From NCBI RefSeq assembly GCF_016786215.1, contig NZ_JADOBG010000022.1, positions 620,001 to 684,000 on the forward strand: DNA of 64,000 nucleotides. The letters run 5' to 3'. Below the pieces are notes generated by a model. It ran no database searches. It saw nothing but the letters and a program-made list of their open reading frames with translations, and had not been told where the DNA came from. Positions 60,928-64,000 of the stretch are shown one piece after another. This DNA is from Legionella bononiensis. Its GTDB lineage: Bacteria; Pseudomonadota; Gammaproteobacteria; Legionellales; Legionellaceae. How positions within the stretch are numbered: position 1 is the first letter of the stretch; each line of letters starts with the position of its first letter. A program made the position numbers and the translations under genes.

Positions 60928-61941
60928 TCAATACAACACCAGCTCACGCAATACACAGGTAGCATATGCACCTGCTGGTAAAGTAAACGATAATTCAGCA
61001 ACCGAATCATGAATTGAATAATTGCATTGATCCAGATGAAGAATGTTAGAGCGCCAGGCTTCTTCCAGGCCATTCCTCTCCAATCCAGCCAACCAGGAAC
61101 TCCACTCAGAATAGACTTCATTAATTAATTCCAAAGCCCTACCCTTCACCAGATTTTTCCCTTTGCCAGGCAACGGGCTTGCGGGGGAAATATCCCGTTC
61201 CTTAATACGATTTAATAAATTCTCATCAACGTCATCAATAACAAAAATACTGTTTGAACCTCTAAGCTGAATCACATCCCCTGGCTGAGGTACATTCCAG
61301 GTTAAATCGAATACTCGCCGGGACAATACTAAATTATAAAGCCATGAACGTGCAGCAGAACAGTAAATACCTTTTAAAAATCGGTCCTTGACTTTTCGTC
61401 CCTGTACCAGCATTTCTTCTGCTTTTATCAAGTTTCCACCTTCACGACCAAACCGTTGCTCCCCAAAATAATTAGGAACACCTGTTAGTTTAATACGTTC
61501 CACTCGCTCCGCTAATTCCTGTTCATTGGAAACGTCCCTCAATCTCATTATAAAATGATTGCCCGTTAAAAACCCCGGCCTTAGCTTTTTATTATGGCGA
61601 GTGCATTCTAAAACCCGCCATCCCGGTGCTTCTAGTGTTTCAATACCTGCAATCTCTTCCCCAGGAGCATGGATACTTAGCCATTGAGTTGCTAAAGCCT
61701 GGCGGTCTTTTAAACCAGCATAGCTGATGAGTTTTATTGGCTTATTAATCAATCGCGCCAGTGATTTAACTACCTCCTCAGTAGTTAATCCTCTTTTTTC
61801 AATTCGGATCAGAATATGTTCACCTTCTCCACTAAATTGCCCATCAAAATATTCATTAACCTGAAAATCTTCAGGAGCCAATTTAAAACTGGCTGTAGAT
61901 TTTGGAATACCATGGATACGTGGCCAATCTAGAGAATACAT
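60928..61941 (-). CDS. truD: tRNA pseudouridine-13 synthase TruD
   Basis: A 337-residue pseudouridine synthase acting on U13 of tRNA-Glu and related tRNAs. The catalytic motif is [15 protein letters not shown] with Asp79 (Asp80 in E. coli). [12 protein letters not shown] near the start and [15 protein letters not shown] in the middle are TruD hallmarks. I chose ATG 61941, which has AAGGAA eight bases upstream; the open frame extends 32 codons further to 62037. It is convergent with the outer membrane barrel gene. Confidence 0.95.
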   Translation of the reverse strand: MYSLDWPRIHGIPKSTASFKLAPEDFQVNEYFDGQFSGEGEHILIRIEKRGLTTEEVVKSLARLINKPIKLISYAGLKDRQALATQWLSIHAPGEEIAGIETLEAPGWRVLECTRHNKKLRPGFLTGNHFIMRLRDVSNEQELAERVERIKLTGVPNYFGEQRFGREGGNLIKAEEMLVQGRKVKDRFLKGIYCSAARSWLYNLVLSRRVFDLTWNVPQPGDVIQLRGSNSIFVIDDVDENLLNRIKERDISPASPLPGKGKNLVKGRALELINEVYSEWSSWLAGLERNGLEEAWRSNILHLDQCNYSIHDSVAELSFTLPAGAYATCVLRELVLY

Positions 61942-62248
61942 CAACAAATTCCTTAAAAAACCTAGCCAGATCACTGTTCGTTGACATCGTACTAACGAGA
62001 AGAATAACGGATTGATTTTTGATCCCCGGAACGCCATTCATACTCAGAATGCGAGTACCGGATTACAGAAAATCGACCTGTTTAAACCAAGACGGTAGAA
62101 ATGTTAACAGCCCCAAATCACTGACCTACGAATGAGTGGGAATACAACTGTTCAAAGTATAACATGAGAAGAGAGCTCAATTAAATCATAGTGATTTTAT
62201 TGTTAACTGATAAAGAGTAAATGCCGTCAGTTAATTAGAGCGACTAGA

Positions 62249-64000
62249 TTATTCATCGATTAAATACGACAAAAATTTATCACTGGTCATCTCTTTTGAG
62301 AAATACCAGCCTTGTACCAAATCACAATTAAGCGAACGAATTAAATCCAATTGTTCCTCTGTTTCTATCCCTTCAGCAATAACCATCAATTTTAATTTTC
62401 TGGACAGAGCAATAATACTGCTCACCAGATTTAAATCATTATTATTGGTGTTGAGACTCTGAATAAAAACGCGGTCAATTTTTAAACTTTTAACGGGATA
62501 AGAACAGATGTAATTCAGTGATGAATAACTCATACCAAAGTCATCTAATGAACAATGAATATTCATCCTGTTTAACTGATTTAGTTGAGACCAAATTAAT
62601 TTGGAGTCATCATTAAAGGCCGACTCTGTAATTTCAAAAATCAGGGATTCGGGATTTACTTCAGCCTCGTTCAATATCAATTTGAGTTGCTCTATAAAAT
62701 CGATTTGTTTTAATTGAAGAGTAGAAATATTAACCGCGATTTTTATTGATTTACCGGTTATTAATTGCCACTCTTTAATCTGAGCACATACATTTTTTAA
62801 TATCCAATAGCCTAATGGAATGATCAGGCCCGTCTCTTCCGCTATAGGAATTATTTGTTCTGGGGTAATCTGTCCTAATGACAGACTATCCCATCTTAAT
62901 AAAGCTTCAGCCGCTATAACTTTATTCACTTTAATATCAATGATTGGTTGATAGCAAATATATAACTCGTTACGAGCCAGTACCTGAGGCAGTTCTGCCT
63001 TGATACGAATAGAATGTGTTGCCATATCCGTCATGGCGCTAGCAAAGACAGTCCAGTTATTCTTACCCTTCATTTTGCTTTGATACATCGCAGTATCTGC
63101 ATTACGCATTAAGGTTTTTGCGTCAATTCCCTGATCAGGATAAATGGCAATGCCAATACTGGATGAAATAACCAGATCCCGGGATTCAATTTTAAAAGGC
63201 CGCAAACAAATTTCCTGACATTTTATGGCAATACGCTCCGCATCAGATATGTGATTTACATTTTCCAGAATCAGCATAAACTCATCACCACCCAAACGAG
63301 CAATAGTATCTGTCTGTCTAATAACAGAGAGATATCGCGTTGATAAGTCTTTTAGTAACAGGTCTCCAGCTGCATGCCCCATAGAATCATTTATTTGTTT
63401 AAAATCATCAAGGTCCAAAAATAGAACTGCCAGTTTTTTTCTACTCGCATAAGCTTTGGAAATGGCGCGCTCTAATTTATTTACACCATAGGCACGATTA
63501 GGTAAATTAGTTAAATGATCGTAGGTTGCCTGATGTTTGAGCAATTCCTCATAACTTTTCTTCTGTGACACATCTTCCATAACTGCGAGATAATGCGTTG
63601 TCACTTCATCATCATTACGAAGAGGGGATATTATTGCAGATACCCAAAAATCCTCTCCTTTTTTATTTTTATTGAGCAGTTCACCTCGCCACTCTTCATC
63701 TTTAATTAACTGATTCCACATCGACTCATAGATTTCCACAGGGGTTTTACCCGACTGAAGTATTCTTGAACTTTGCCCCAAAAGTTCATCCGCACAATAA
63801 CCCGTCTGTTCGAGTACTTTTGCATTAACGTATTCAATAACTCCTGATTTATCAGTAATCATGACTAATACAGGACTTTGCTCCAGGGCACGTGTTAATT
63901 TTCTTATCGTATTTTCTGAGCATTTCCGATCAGTAATGTCTCTAACTATAGCCAATACCAATTTTTCGCCGGTGACATTAAAAATACTCAGACGCACCTC
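62249..64000 (-). CDS. PAS-GGDEF-EAL cyclic-di-GMP enzyme (5' end outside window)
   Basis: At least 583 residues; the frame runs off the right edge, so the true start is not visible. The visible part begins in the last strands of a PAS domain and has a second PAS/PAC (about 25-140), then GGDEF (ARLGGDEFMLIL, intact) and EAL (AAEALLRWD, intact, with NISTLQL, FEITESAF, LDDFGMSYSSLNYI, LKIDRVFI and AEGIETEEQL). Both cyclase and phosphodiesterase sites look competent, so it could make or break cyclic-di-GMP depending on its sensor. This contrasts with the degenerate relative at 16.5-18.1 kb. Confidence 0.93.
   Translation of the reverse strand, partial: EVRLSIFNVTGEKLVLAIVRDITDRKCSENTIRKLTRALEQSPVLVMITDKSGVIEYVNAKVLEQTGYCADELLGQSSRILQSGKTPVEIYESMWNQLIKDEEWRGELLNKNKKGEDFWVSAIISPLRNDDEVTTHYLAVMEDVSQKKSYEELLKHQATYDHLTNLPNRAYGVNKLERAISKAYASRKKLAVLFLDLDDFKQINDSMGHAAGDLLLKDLSTRYLSVIRQTDTIARLGGDEFMLILENVNHISDAERIAIKCQEICLRPFKIESRDLVISSSIGIAIYPDQGIDAKTLMRNADTAMYQSKMKGKNNWTVFASAMTDMATHSIRIKAELPQVLARNELYICYQPIIDIKVNKVIAAEALLRWDSLSLGQITPEQIIPIAEETGLIIPLGYWILKNVCAQIKEWQLITGKSIKIAVNISTLQLKQIDFIEQLKLILNEAEVNPESLIFEITESAFNDDSKLIWSQLNQLNRMNIHCSLDDFGMSYSSLNYICSYPVKSLKIDRVFIQSLNTNNNDLNLVSSIIALSRKLKLMVIAEGIETEEQLDLIRSLNCDLVQGWYFSKEMTSDKFLSYLIDE

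Overview
The window looks like a Legionella chromosome, most likely L. pneumophila or a close relative. It is AT-rich and carries a Legionella_OMP-family outer membrane protein. It also carries likely homologues of the Dot/Icm effectors Ceg3, Larg1 (Lpg0081) and Ceg4, and effector-type genes preceded by tandem CTTAATATT-like boxes, the published PmrA signature for effector genes. Assignments rest on reading motifs by eye; no database search was run.

Layout. 0-6.4 kb: tail of an amino-acid-binding protein, a DUF4254 protein, a large membrane protein, a retropepsin / inactive transglutaminase-7TM / ATP-grasp operon, and a small unknown gene. 6.5-8.8 kb: convergent Larg1-like and Ceg3-like genes, an ADP-ribosylhydrolase and ADP-ribosyltransferase pair. 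8.9-21.8 kb: conserved housekeeping genes (ygfB-pepP-ubiH-ubiI divergent from zapA, an FMN glutamate-synthase-like enzyme, a bicupin plus degenerate GGDEF-EAL operon, a 6S RNA candidate, uvrB, an aspartate aminotransferase, tRNA-Asn). 21.8-24.6 kb: accessory genes beside the tRNA, including two near-identical 657-bp REP-RAYT-REP cassettes. 24.7-41 kb: mixed accessory and metabolic genes, including a PmrA-box effector candidate, an AraC/GyrI-like regulator, GT87, NUDIX, a benzoylformate-decarboxylase-like enzyme, a probable R-S-E ADP-ribosyltransferase, an L,D-transpeptidase, an NlpC/P60 protein, YhhQ, a C-H-D protease-like protein and a nucleoside phosphorylase. 41-57.6 kb: alpha/beta hydrolase, class II amidotransferase with a cyclic-nucleotide-binding partner, Legionella_OMP porin, acylphosphatase, secreted M28 aminopeptidase, Ceg4-like HAD protein, PhnA, a methyltransferase divergent from a 30-residue Cys-containing peptide gene, HxlR with two VOC proteins, a second clear PmrA-box effector candidate, and a periplasmic binding protein. 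57.8-64 kb: glutathione-dependent formaldehyde detoxification (frmA-frmB), an outer membrane barrel, truD and a partial PAS-GGDEF-EAL protein.

How it works together. The conserved genes cover ubiquinone hydroxylation, excision repair, division, queuosine-precursor uptake and formaldehyde detoxification. The accessory genes point to host manipulation: two ADP-ribosyltransferase-type proteins, one ADP-ribosylhydrolase-type protein, a HAD phosphatase, two papain/transglutaminase-like proteins and several membrane or coiled-coil proteins. Four genes (Ceg3-like, Ceg4-like and two unknowns at 24.7 and 54.9 kb) share one promoter layout: two 9-mers two bases apart, then 5-7 bases to a -10. Repeats are plentiful: two REP families, a palindromic MITE-like element in two full copies and one half copy, and other inverted repeats.
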